The translations under genes were made by a program, and so were the position numbers. The notes beneath the pieces were generated by a model, which saw only the letters and a list, made by a program, of their open reading frames with translations, was not told the DNA's origin and did no database searches. Below, piece after piece: positions 9,107-18,427 of a stretch of 18,569 nt of DNA. The DNA comes from Mycoplasmoidaceae bacterium (GTDB lineage Bacteria; Bacillota_I; Bacilli_A; Mycoplasmatales; Mycoplasmoidaceae), in NCBI GenBank assembly GCA_024407855.1, contig JAKSVQ010000008.1:1-18569 (forward strand), written 5' to 3'. Position 1 is the first letter of the stretch. Each line of letters starts with the position of its first letter.

Positions 9107-9812
9107 ATAGTAAGTTGTGAACAACTGATTGAATATCATCATCATCTTCACATGAATCTAAGAATCTTTCTAGTTTTTCTAATAATTTTTCATCAGTGAT
9201 ATCTTTTTTATCTTGAGCAACCAATTTTACTTCACCAGAGTGAATATTAAATCCGGCATCAACTAATACCTTCTTTGCATCATAAAATTGTGCTGGATCA
9301 ACTAGTACCTCATAGTTGTCCTCATGTTCTTTAATATCAACAACGTTAAAAGCAAGTAGTGATTCAAGAATAGAATCTTCATTTGTTTTTGAGTTCTTTA
9401 ACAAAATAAATTCTGCGTAATTGTCAAAAAATATTTTTACCGAATTAGGACGGGCAATTTGTCCATTAATTTTACCTAAATAACCTCTTAGGTTACTTGC
9501 TGTTCTGTTTGTATTATCAGTTAAAGCATTAATAATAAATTGTGTTCCGTTTGGACCATAACATTCATAAACTACTGTTGTCATATTTGCTGGATCTTTA
9601 GCGGCTCCAGAAATATTTCTTTCAATTGATTCTCTTGATAAGTTGTTAGCAAGAGCTTTATCAACTGCAGCTTTTAATCTTGGGTTAGCATCAATATTTG
9701 GACCACCAACTTTTGCAGCAGCTTTAATTTCCTTGGCAAGCTTAAGTCAAATTTTAGCTTGCATTTGTTGCTTTTTATTTGTTTGACTTGCAACTAAATG
9801 TTTACGTGGCAT
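9105..9812 (-). CDS. yebC: YebC/TACO1-family translation or regulatory protein
   Basis: This 235-aa cytosolic protein has the normal family length. The YebC core is clear: KLAKEIKAAAKVGG, ANPRLKAAVDKA, LSRESIERNI, the YECYGPNGTQFIINALTDNTNRT block, then GYLGKINGQIA, and an acidic C-terminal region (SCEDDDDIQ). The family was long annotated as a transcriptional regulator; more recent work ties YebC/TACO1 to relief of ribosome stalling at proline-rich sequences. The usual N-terminal GHSKWANIKHRK signature is replaced by PRKHLVASQTNKKQQ. TGA-Trp occurs at the IWLKLAKE position and is preceded by regular coding sequence. The ATG at 9810-9812 overlaps the upstream TAA by one base (TAATG), with GAAGGA about 10 nt upstream, so it is co-translated with the dipeptidases. 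Confidence 0.93.
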
Positions 9813-11296
9813 TATTTAATTTCCTTCAAAACTAGTAATAGTGTTTTTCACCATTCTAATATTGATTTTACTTCAACTCTTTCGGCTGGTGAATGACAAT
9901 CATACATTCTTGGTCCAACGGCTACAGCATGATTTAATAATTGTGGACTATTATCAATAATTGCTGCTGGCTCAATACCACCTGGGTCTTTTGCTGGTAG
10001 TGTATATCTACCTGTTACTTTTGTAAAACATTTACTTCATGTTTGTACAATTTCAACTTTGTCCGGATGTTCAGTTAGTCATGGAACACATGTTAACATG
10101 TTTTGGAAATTTCTAAATCCAAATTTCATTCCATAATATCTTAATCGATCAAATTGATAATTCAATCCATCATTGAAGAAACAACGAGGCATCATAAAGA
10201 CTTTTAATACATTATCTTCTGTCTTAACCATTCCAACATTGCCTGAAGCAAAGATGTGCTTCATAGTAATATCCATTCTTTCAATACCTGTTGGAATATA
10301 TGAAAAGAACCATAAAATTTGTTCAGTTTCATCATAATCACAAGCTTGCTTTGCTTGTTTTGATGCTAGACTAACATTAATTCTGCCTTCTTTATCTAAA
10401 CCTTGTGCCATAGTTATGGCTACATCTAAAGCATGGTTTAAGTGTTTTTTTAATTCAGGTATATCTTTTGGATCAGCTTGAATAATTATTTCTGCTTTTC
10501 TTGGTATGGCATTAAAAGCATTACCACCATCAATACTAATTAATGAAATTTTACTATGATCTTGTGAAAATGAATAAAGTGCTTCGCACAAGAAAGTAAT
10601 AGCGTTGTTTAAAGGGTTGTGAACAGCTAATGCAGAGTGACCACCATCTAAATGTGAAACTTGGACTAAATAAGTTTTAGTTCCTTTGTGAACTGGTTTT
10701 AATTTTAATGGTTTTTCACAAGTAACTCTATTTGCTCCATTACTTGATGTATACATTTTTTCTGGACAATCAATATCTAAATTCAATAAGTGTTTAGCTT
10801 TAAAATAATTTTTAGGTATTGAATTCATACAATATTGAATATCAACCTCTTCGGTAACGCTTAATAGAATTTCAAGTGGACCATGTTGATATTTGTTTGT
10901 AGTCATTATTTCCATAATGGCTGCAACTCCAATACCGTCATCAGCACCTAATGTGGTTCCATCACATTTGATATAGCCATCTTTTGTATCGTAAAATGGT
11001 TTAATTGGTGTAATACTCAAATCATCTTTAACATCAGCCGTCTTTGTTAAAACCATATCCATATGTGCTTGTAACAAGATGGTTGGTTTCTTTTCATAAC
11101 CTTTAGTTGCTGCTTTCTTGGCAAATATTGCACCAGAACTAAATTGTTTAACATGACATCCAGCTTTATTTAGCTCATGCTTTAACATGTCAGCTAAAGC
11201 TGCTTCATTGAATGAACCATGAGGAATAGCACATATTCTCTTGAATCAAGTCAATACACCTCTTGGTTCTAATTTTTCAAAATCTAATCTTTTCAT
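9812..11296 (-). CDS. pepD: M20-family dipeptidase, PepD-like (second copy)
   Basis: This 494-aa metallopeptidase is probably a cytosolic aminoacyl-histidine (Xaa-His) or broad dipeptidase. All expected di-zinc ligands and catalytic acids are visible: HMDMV (His78, Asp80), LGADDGIG (Asp119/120), TEEVD (Glu149, Glu150), LNLDID (Asp174) and a C-terminal YDCHSP His. The dimerisation/lid segment carries SHLDGGHSA. TGA-Trp codons extend the gene beyond both ends of the standard-code frame. Near the C-terminus a WW pair uses TGG then TGA (9853-9848), so both Trp codons are used side by side. The ATG at 11294-11296 has AGGAG 5 nt upstream, and that Shine-Dalgarno is formed partly by the TAG stop of the preceding paralogue. 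It has the same length as that paralogue (494 aa), consistent with an old tandem duplication. The pepD symbol is by family resemblance. Confidence 0.92.
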
Positions 11297-11304
11297 CTTA
11301 TCTC

Positions 11305-12789
11305 CTACTTGTCTAATCTTGCTAATGTTAATTGGATAATTTTTCACAATTTAGATGTGTCTGATACACTAAATGATTCACTTGGCGAGTGACAGTTGTA
11401 TAGTGAAGTGTTGATACTAATAGTGTTAGCAATCATATTTGGATTCTTAACACAAACAATACCACATTCAAGGCCAGCAGGAACCGCTAAAAATTTAATA
11501 TCTTCACCAACAATTTCTTTATATGCCTTAGCATAAATTTTAGAAAGTTCATTTTGCTTTAAATCATTAATGAATGAGAATAATTGACCTTCTTGCTTAT
11601 AGTTATTAAATCCAAGCAATTGTCCTAGTGATTCAATTTTTCTTACTGTTCTTTGAATTTCACCATCTAAATAACTTCTAATTTTAAAATCTACTCTTAA
11701 TTTATCACCTTCAGTGCTAATAAAACCAATATTAGATGAAGAGTACATATCTGTTGAACCAGCTTGACTTGTAAACACCTTGTTTGGTGCTAATGATGCA
11801 AACAATAAGATGTTTATAGATGTTTCAATTGTAAATATCTTCTTTGGTGCTTCAATTCGATCAAATGATAGCTCAGCTTCATTTTCTAAACCTTGAGCAA
11901 CTTTTTTAGCAATCTTTAATTGGTTGATTAAAAATCTTTTCAATTTTTCAAATTGTTTTTCTTCAATAATAACATCTGCTTTTGCATATGTTGGAAGTGA
12001 GTTATTAATTGGTCCGCCCTCATATTTAGAAATATTAAAATGAAATTTATTTAAGTGAGCAAAGTCATGAATACATTGTGCTAAAAATTCAATTGGATTA
12101 ATGTGCGGTCGACTAATATTTGTTCCAGAGTGACCACCATGTAAACCAGTTAATGCAATTGAATATGCATTTTTGTGTTTGTTGTCTTCTGTTTTAAGTG
12201 GGCACTCATATTTCATGGTAGAGCATCCTGCGCCACCATAAGTAATTTCATTAAAGGTTTCACTATCAATGTTTAGGTAATATTTTGCTTTTAATTCATT
12301 ATTAGGTAAATCTTCGATGATACATTTACCTGGTTGGTCTTCTTCATTAACAGTAAATAAATGTTCGATTGGTCCATGCTTAATGTCTTTGTTATGCATA
12401 ACTGCTAATTGGATTGCAACACCAATACCATCATCACCACCTAATGATGTTCCATCAGCTTTAATCATTCCGGTTTCAGTGTCATAGAAAGCATCAATGC
12501 CTTCTTTTAGTAAATCTTTTTCTACTTTGTCTTCCTTAGCTAAAACCATGTCTAAGTGAGATTGTAGTAAAACTACTGGTCAATTTTCACAACCAGGGCT
12601 AGCTTCTTGCCTTGCTAAAATCATTCCACTTGGATAAACAGTTGTTTTGCATCCGGACTTTTTACAAACTTCACCCATTCATTTAGAAATAGCTTCTTCA
12701 TGATATGAACCACGAGGAATCTTGGTTAATTCCTTAAATCATTTCATCACTTCTTTGGGCTCAATATTTTCAATATCTCTTATTTCCAT
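11305..12789 (-). CDS. pepD: M20-family dipeptidase, PepD-like (first copy)
   Basis: This 494-aa cytosolic metallopeptidase is the first gene of the dipeptidase-yebC unit. Metal and catalytic motifs are SHLDMV, LGGDDGIG, VNEEDQPG, LNIDSE and the C-terminal CHSPSESF; GLHGGHSG lies in the lid domain. The frame runs through a TGA at 11344-11346 (SKLWKII) to TAG at 11305-11307. The N-terminal 80 residues (MEIRDIENIEPKEVMKWF onward) are recovered by reading TGA as Trp twice upstream of position 12549. The ATG at 12787-12789 has a strong AAGGAG Shine-Dalgarno with a 6-nt spacer. It and the following gene are diverged paralogues that share every active-site block, so they may have split specificity for histidyl versus other dipeptides. 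Peptides are a major amino-acid source for Mollicutes, which lack most amino-acid synthesis. Confidence 0.93.
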
Positions 12790-12795
12790 AAATAT

Positions 12796-12801
12796 CTCCT
12801 T
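12796..12801 (-). promoter_or_regulatory. Shine-Dalgarno AAGGAG of first dipeptidase
   Basis: AAGGAG with a 6-nt spacer before the ATG at 12789 is the strongest ribosome binding site in the window. It decides the start codon. Confidence 0.8.
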
Positions 12802-12827
12802 AAAGATCGGTAGTTGGTTATATATTA

Positions 12828-12833
12828 ATTATA
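12828..12833 (-). promoter_or_regulatory. Putative -10 box (TATAAT) of the dipeptidase-yebC operon
   Basis: TATAAT on the minus strand predicts a transcription start near 12821 and a leader of about 32 nt containing the AAGGAG site. Its first T is also the last T of the upstream terminator's U tract, so terminator and promoter are directly fused. A second A/T-rich hexamer (TATATA) just downstream is an alternative. Confidence 0.5.
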
Positions 12834-12868
12834 AAAAAATAAAAGTATTGTAAACAATACTTTTATTT
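12833..12868 (-). terminator. Intrinsic terminator after the YfcC transporter gene
   Basis: On the minus strand AAATAAAAGTATTG (12868-12855), loop TTTA, then CAATACTTTTATTT (12850-12837) forms a perfect 14-bp stem. It continues into TTTT (12836-12833), giving seven T in a row with the stem end. It lies 22 nt after the TAG of the transporter. On the plus strand the same stem is followed by gtttttgtttt, so it could also stop plus-strand transcription. Confidence 0.85.
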
Positions 12869-12889
12869 GTTTTTGTTTTAGCTTGTTGA

Positions 12890-14845
12890 CTAGAACATTG
12901 ATGCTGGTAGGTAACAGCCTACTGCCATCAAACCTAAACCAACTGCTAATACGATTAGTAATTGTTTTCAGCTTGCTTTAACGAAGTCTGAGTAATCCAT
13001 CTTCAACATTTCTAGGAATGGAAGAACCATACCAGTTGGAGTGAATAGGTTTACTCAACCCATTGCAGCAGCAAATGTAGTTACTGAACCAGATAATGTA
13101 ATTGTTCCAGCACTTGCAACAGCAGGCCCAATTACTGGGAACATTGCTGAAGATAGACCAGAAGATGATGGGATGAATACTGTTAGTAATGAAATTACTA
13201 TGAAAATCATAAACATCGCACCAATTGCTGGCATCTTTCCTAATACTCCACCTAATCCATCAGCGATCATGTTGTTAAATCCAGATTCGTTTAGAGTTAC
13301 ACCTAAACCTCTAGCTAGAGCAACGATGAATGCAACACCGATGAAATCAGCACATCCTTTTAAGAATACTTGCATGAAGTGTGGAGCGCCCTTTCAGTTA
13401 ATTGCACCAACAATTACTGATCCAATAAGGAACAAGAATCCAGCTTCTAGCATTCCAAATTCACCAATTGGTGAGATTGATGTTAAGAATGGGAATGTTG
13501 TTGCTAATCATGCATTAAGGTCTCTAAAACCAGTTCAACCAGTAATTGAGAACCAGTCAATCAAACATACAATTAACAAGATGAATGTTACAGCAAACAC
13601 TATTAGTGTTCACATACGTTTTCTTGTCATTGGAGGTAAAGCATCCTTATCAAATGAATATTTAGATTTGAATTCTTCATTTGACATGTAAACACATGAC
13701 TTTTGAGGATTCTTTTTCATTCTCATTGCATAAACCATTGTACATGCGATTGAAACAATAGTTACAACTGCAAAGATTACTAATCTCCAAATGATACCTT
13801 GTGTCATTGTAATATCAAAACCAGCGTCAGTAATTGCTTTAACAGCTGTTGAAATCAATACAGGGTTAACTGTTGATCCCATAACACCAACACCAGCTGA
13901 CATGAATACAACCATGAATCCTGTCATTGCATCATATCCAGCAGCAAACAACAATGGAATAACTACTAAGAATAATGGTAGTAATTGTTCACACATATTG
14001 AATGTTGAACCACAGATAGATAGAAGGAACATTAGAATTGGAATTAGGAATATTTCTTTACCTTTCATTTTCTTTAGTAAAGCACCAATTCCTGCTTCTA
14101 GAGCTTTTGATTCACTAACTAATTCCATGCAAGCATTGAATAATAATAAGAAGATTATTATGTCAGCTGCACCAGACACACTCTTAGTGATAACAGTACC
14201 ATCATTAAATGTGTGTGATGATGTATAACCTGCAAAACCTCTTAATGGGTTTAAGAAGATATCTAGCAATCCAGGAATTTGTCCAGGAGCTACAATTTCT
14301 TGTTCAGTTTCAGGGTTAATACCTTTAATTTCAAGGTTTCCGCCTGCTAAATAAATTACCCAAATTAAGAATACAACACCAATTAACGCTGCAAAAATAA
14401 TTAGCAATGCGCTTGGAAGTTGCATTTTTGGTTTTTTGAAATTAGGATTTGATTTTAACTTTAAAGCATATTGATGTTTTAATTCTTTATGCTTTCAGAT
14501 TTTATCAAAGACAATACCTAGTATTGGAACTCAGAAAAATCGTTTAGTTAAATCAGAGAATTTAGCTTCTAAAGGTTGTTCACCTTTATAAGTAAGAAGT
14601 AACGAGTAGGTTAAACCACCTGCTAGTCCAGCAACCATTACTAGTACTGATACTACAATGTTGCCGGTTATTTTATCTTGTTGCCCATTGAATGCGTCCT
14701 TGCATACTAATGATAGTATTAGCATAACAATACCAAGGGTTAAAAAGATATTAAATACAAAGAATTTATTTAAAAACTTGTTTAGAGGTCATTTAACTCT
14801 TTCAGGCTTCTTATTTAATGTTTTAACGTTTTCTTTTTTCGTCAT
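12890..14845 (-). CDS. YfcC-family integral membrane transporter
   Basis: This 651-aa polytopic membrane protein belongs to the C4-dicarboxylate-carrier-like/YfcC family, whose members are usually annotated as amino-acid or peptide-related antiporters. Many hydrophobic segments are visible, including residues about 28-50, 57-80, 144-167, 210-230, 245-280, 300-330 and 530-556. The hallmark FIPSSSG (557-563) lies in a helix-break context typical of the family, within GGVLGKMPAIGAMFMIF onward. It is longer than common YfcC proteins of about 500 aa because of an N-terminal basic segment, two leading helices and a basic loop before residue 141. Numerous TGA-Trp codons (for example the WTGF and NAWL segments) join the standard-code fragments in one frame. 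It starts at the ATG 14843-14845, with a weak AGG 8 nt upstream, only 22 nt after tRNA-Leu. The substrate is not determined; the two dipeptidases downstream suggest amino-acid or peptide traffic. Confidence 0.88.
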
Positions 14846-14867
14846 TAATAATACCTAAATTTTTAAA

Positions 14868-14953
14868 TGGTGCTCGAAAAGGGACTTGAACCCATAAGAA
14901 GTTACCTTCAATAGATTTTGAGTCTATCGCGTCTGCCATTCCGCCACTCGAGC
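14868..14953 (-). tRNA. tRNA-Leu (anticodon CAA)
   Basis: This 86-nt class II tRNA on the minus strand has acceptor GCTCGAG pairing with TTCGAGC (one G-U), a GCG/CGC D stem and an anticodon stem ATAGA/TCTAT around loop CTCAAAA, giving anticodon CAA for UUG codons. A long variable arm (GAAG GTAA CTTC) marks it as Leu. The T loop TTCAAGT is closed by GGG/CCC. The CCA end is genomically encoded (14870-14868). The T stem has one apparent T-T mismatch at its second pair. It lies 22 nt upstream of the YfcC gene on the same strand, so the two may share a transcript. Confidence 0.95.
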
Positions 14954-14979
14954 ATTTATTGTTTGTGGCTAATAAATCT

Positions 14980-15026
14980 ATAAGTTAAAACCGGTTTTTT
15001 GTGCACAAAACTTATTAACTTATTAA
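14980..15026. repeat. Tandem palindromes between tRNA-Leu and tatD
   Basis: Two perfect palindromes overlap end to end: aaaaccggtttt (14987-14998) and ttttgtgcacaaaa (14997-15010). They are flanked by ataagtt (14980-14986) and its complement aacttat (15009-15015), followed by a tandem 8-bp direct repeat cttattaa (15011-15018, 15019-15026). The region lies in a 110-bp divergent intergenic gap, which otherwise holds only presumed promoters. It could be a protein binding site or a transcribed stem-loop; nothing in it matches an element I can name. Confidence 0.6.
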
Positions 15027-15031
15027 TCTAT

Positions 15032-15056
15032 CTATTATTTATTATATAAATAATAG
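15032..15056. promoter_or_regulatory. AT-rich dyad with possible -10 of tatD
   Basis: ctattattta (15032-15041) and taaataatag (15047-15056) are inverted repeats around ttata. The centre holds TATATA (15043-15048), a plausible -10 box that would place the start near 15055, about 9 nt before the tatD ATG. The gene has no Shine-Dalgarno, so a short leader is expected. AT richness makes this call tentative. Confidence 0.35.
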
Positions 15057-15063
15057 TAAGTAT

Positions 15064-15840
15064 ATGAAAAACATATTTTTATATGATGTCCATACTCATA
15101 CAAATATGGATCCAATGATTAAGGAATTAAATAACATTGTTGCTATCTGCCAAGACAAAAATATTATTTGAAATGCAGTAGGAACTTGTTTGGAAGATTC
15201 TATTGTTGCAGTTAAACAAGCTAAACAATATCCTGGACAAATCTATGCCACAGTTGGTATTCACCCAGATAATTGCAAAGATTTATCCGATATTGACAAA
15301 TTAGAAAATCTTTATTTAGAAAATAAAGATGTCATTGTTGCATGAGGTGAAATTGGTTTGGATTATCATTATGAGAACTATGATAAAGAAAAGCAAATTC
15401 TGTTCTTTAAAAAACAATTGGAAATAGTAAACAAATATGATCTACCAGTTTGCATTCATGTTCGTTTAGCTGAAGAAGATTGCTTTGAAATATTAAAAAT
15501 GGTCAAGAACCCAAAGAAAGTTTGAATACATTGCTATGCAATGGGGCCAGATTGAGCCAGAAAATATGCTAATGCAGGATTTATGATATCAATTCCTGGA
15601 ATCGTTACATTTAAAAATGCTAAACCTTTACATGAAGCATTAAAATCTATTCCATTAGATAAAATGATGGTTGAAACTGATGGACCATGATTAGCTCCGG
15701 TTCCACACCGTGGAAAAACTAATTATCCTTACTATGTTCAATATGTTGCAGAAGATATTGCAAATAAATTACAAATTTCTAAAGAAGAGTTATCAAAAAA
15801 ATTAACAGCTAATGCTGTTAACTTCTTTGGGATTAAATAA
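15064..15840 (+). CDS. tatD: TatD-family metal-dependent DNase
   Basis: This 258-aa cytosolic protein has the standard TatD length. Family metal-site motifs are in order: DVHTH (His10, His12), GEIGLDYH (Glu96), CIHVR (His132), IHCYAM (His156) and ETDGPWLAP (Asp206). TatD enzymes are 3'-to-5' exonucleases or deoxyribonucleases with roles in DNA repair and turnover. Many TGA-Trp codons (for example residues 36, 94, 154, 164 and 209) break it completely under the standard code, so a standard-code gene finder would miss it. The ATG at 15064 is the first in frame and gives the canonical N-terminus (the HxH motif within the first 12 residues). No Shine-Dalgarno is present. It is a single plus-strand gene whose last 8 bases overlap the convergent smpB end. 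Confidence 0.95.
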
Positions 15841-16267
15841 ATTTTTTAATTTCTCTTTGTGCGTCCTTTTTCTTTTTTGTTTCACGCTTGTCTGCACTAT
15901 TTTTTCTTTTAGCAATGGCAATTGTTAATTTTATTTTGCCATGTTCTAAATGAATGTTTAAAGGAATTACTGTTTCCTTAAATTTTTTAATATGGTTTTG
16001 AATCTTAAGAATTTCATTCTTATGAAGTAATAATTTTCTGGTTCTTGTTGCATCATCACCTTTTAGGTTCGATTGTTTTCATGGTGTAACATGCATATTA
16101 ATAACAAAGGCTTCATTATTTCTAAACGTTACAAAAGCTTCATCAAGATTTGCTTGTGAATCAACAATTGATTTAACTTCTGATCCTCATAATGAAATAC
16201 CACATTCATACTTATCTTGAATGTTGTAATTGAATAAAGCTTTTTTGTTATTAACTAGGATTTTCAT
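15833..16267 (-). CDS. smpB: SsrA-binding protein SmpB
   Basis: This 144-aa RNA-binding protein partners tmRNA in trans-translation, rescuing ribosomes stalled on broken mRNA and tagging their products. Landmarks are NKKALFNY near the start, ISLWGSEVKSI with TGA as Trp, NLDEAFV, INMHVTPW, the RTRKLLLHK block, VIPLNIHLEHGKIKLTIAIAKRK, and a Lys-rich C-terminal tail (DKRETKKKKDAQRE) that in the family enters the mRNA channel. The ATG at 16265-16267 is 2 nt after the rnr stop, with AGAAGG upstream inside the end of rnr, so the two are coupled. The end overlaps tatD by 8 nt, tail to tail. No ssrA (tmRNA) gene is visible in the window. Confidence 0.96.
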
Positions 16268-16269
16268 AA

Positions 16270-18426
16270 TTAAATCCTTCTTACAACCTCAAACTCAATT
16301 CTTCGTTCATTCATATCAGCATTAATACATTTAGCTCTAAATCTTGTACCTAATGTAATGATGTTGTTTGTCTTCTTTCCAATTAATTGGAAATTTCTTT
16401 CATCATATGTATAGAAATCATCTTTCAGATTTGCAAGTTTGATTAGTCCTTCAATAGTATTAGGTAATTCAACAAAACATCCAAATTTTGTTACTGCTGA
16501 TACTCTTACATCAAATTCTTCACCGACGTGATCTTTCATATATTGAGCAAACTTAAGAGCATTAACATCTCTTTCGGTTTGAATTGCTCTAAGTTCTGCT
16601 TCATTAGATTTATCACAGTATTCTTTTAGCATTTCTACTAATTTCTTACGATCATCATCGGTATATGCTTTTCTATTGAAAAGATACATTCAATATAAAC
16701 GATGAACCACTAAATCTGGATATCGTCTAATTGGAGAAGTAAAGTGAGTATAGTTTTTACTTGCTAAACCAAAGTGACCAATATTCTTAGTATCATATTC
16801 AGCTTTAGCCATTGTTCTTAACATTAATACACTAACTAAATCTAAGTTTGGATTGTCAGCATTATTAATTAATCAATTAGACATTGATTTAGGTGTAATT
16901 GATAAGTCACCAGCTGGAAGTTTAAAGTTTAATTTCTTTGCTTCAACTTTAAACATTTCAACTCTTTCAGCTTTTGGTTCACCATGAACACGATAAACAA
17001 ACGGTCATTTAACTTTAATGGCTTCAATTGTTACAGCTTCATTAGCTGCCACCATGAAGTCTTCAATCATAGATTGAGCTGTACCAGTTTCTCTTAATTT
17101 GATTTCAATTGGTTCACACTTTTCATTAACAATAATCTTGACTTCTGGTATTTCAAGTTCAACATATCCACGATTCTTTTTCATGTTGTAAAGAATATCA
17201 TGTAGTTTTCTTGATGTTTGTAACATCTTTCTTATTTCAGGAGTATCTTTTTCAAGTTTATCCTTACCTTCAAAGAAAGCATTTACTTCATCATAACTAA
17301 ATCGACGATGTGATTTAATAATTGATGGATATGTTTTAATATCTAAGAAAGAACCTTTCTTATCAATTATCATTTCACATGTTAATGCTAATCTTGGTAC
17401 ATTAGGATTTAATGAACACAAATCGTCTGATAGATTATGTGGAAGCATTGGAATAACACGATCAACTAAATATGTTGAGCAACCTCGTTTTAATGCTTCT
17501 AAGTCTAAACATGAATTCATCTTAACATAATGACTAACATCAGCAATTGAAACATATAGTTTATATGTTCCATCTTCTAATTGTTCACAATATACGGCAT
17601 CGTCAAAGTCTTTTGATGTTGCTGGGTCAATTGTAACAATATCTAAATTAGTTAAGTCTTTTCTTAATGCTTTTTCTTCTTCATTAATGTCTAACTTTAA
17701 TCTATTAGCGTAGTCAATGACTTCATCTGGGAATTCTGGTTCAATACCATTGTCATAGACAATGGACAAGATATCAGTACCAACATCATTAATATGTCCA
17801 ATGATTTTTGCAACTTTACAAATGGCTTCAGTTTCAGTAAACTTAACAACGGTATATAAGAACTTTGTTCCATTTGTTAAGCCAGAAGTATCTTCCAATT
17901 TTATTGGTAGATACATTTTCTTATCATCTGTTTCAATTTGATAATGTTCACCATCTGATTTAAAACAACCAACATAAAAACCTTTTGCGTGTTTAAGTAC
18001 TTTTAGTACTTTGGCATCCTTAAGATCTTTATTTGGGCTTTCTAATTTTAATAAAGCAAATTCAACACTATCACCATCTAGTGCTCCACCCAAATTTGTT
18101 TTATGAACATAGAAGCCAGATTCTTCTTTGCCTTCTTCAGTAATAAATCCAGCTAATTTAGAATTGATACGAATAACACCTTTATAGATCTTAGACATAT
18201 CAACATCAGCTTTAGGGTATCCTAAAACTAATTTTCCATTTCTTAATTTAATTAATTGTGCTGAGTTAATTAGTGACTGAATGTTTTTGAAAAAAACATT
18301 CTTATCAACACCAGGTTCTTTATTCGATAGCTTACGAAGAATAATACCAATTGGAATTGGTCTTTTTCCTTCTTTTGCTACAATTTCTAAAATTTGTTTG
18401 TAATAATCAGGTTTCTTATTTTGCAT
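16270..18426 (-). CDS. rnr: Ribonuclease R
   Basis: This 718-aa 3'-to-5' exoribonuclease of the RNase II/R family degrades structured RNA and mRNA released by trans-translation. An N-terminal winged-helix-like segment (about 7-70) is followed by cold-shock-type OB domains (about 80-215). The RNB catalytic domain has [12 protein letters not shown] (266-277, with Asp267, Asp273, Asp275, Asp276). A C-terminal S1 domain (about 634-716) contains [20 protein letters not shown] and ends without a long basic tail. TGA at 17005-17007 is Trp (KVKWPFVYR), and further TGA-Trp codons join it to the S1 part, including [12 protein letters not shown], a family hallmark. The ATG at 18424-18426 lies one base after the secG stop and has no Shine-Dalgarno, so translation is coupled. 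The order secG-rnr-smpB is common in Gram-positive-derived lineages. Confidence 0.97.
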
Positions 18427-18427
18427 A

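Noticed and set aside
13041..13691. 216-aa plus-strand open frame
   Set aside because: It lies antisense to the YfcC transporter and is Pro/Asn/Ala-rich low-complexity translation of a membrane-protein complement; it has no promoter, ribosome site or family resemblance.
13791..14228. 145-aa plus-strand open frame
   Set aside because: It is a second antisense shadow of the same transporter gene with no coding features of its own.
14954..15063. T-box or other riboswitch before tRNA-Leu/tatD
   Set aside because: No T-box consensus or aptamer-like structure is present; only short palindromes and AT-rich repeats are seen.
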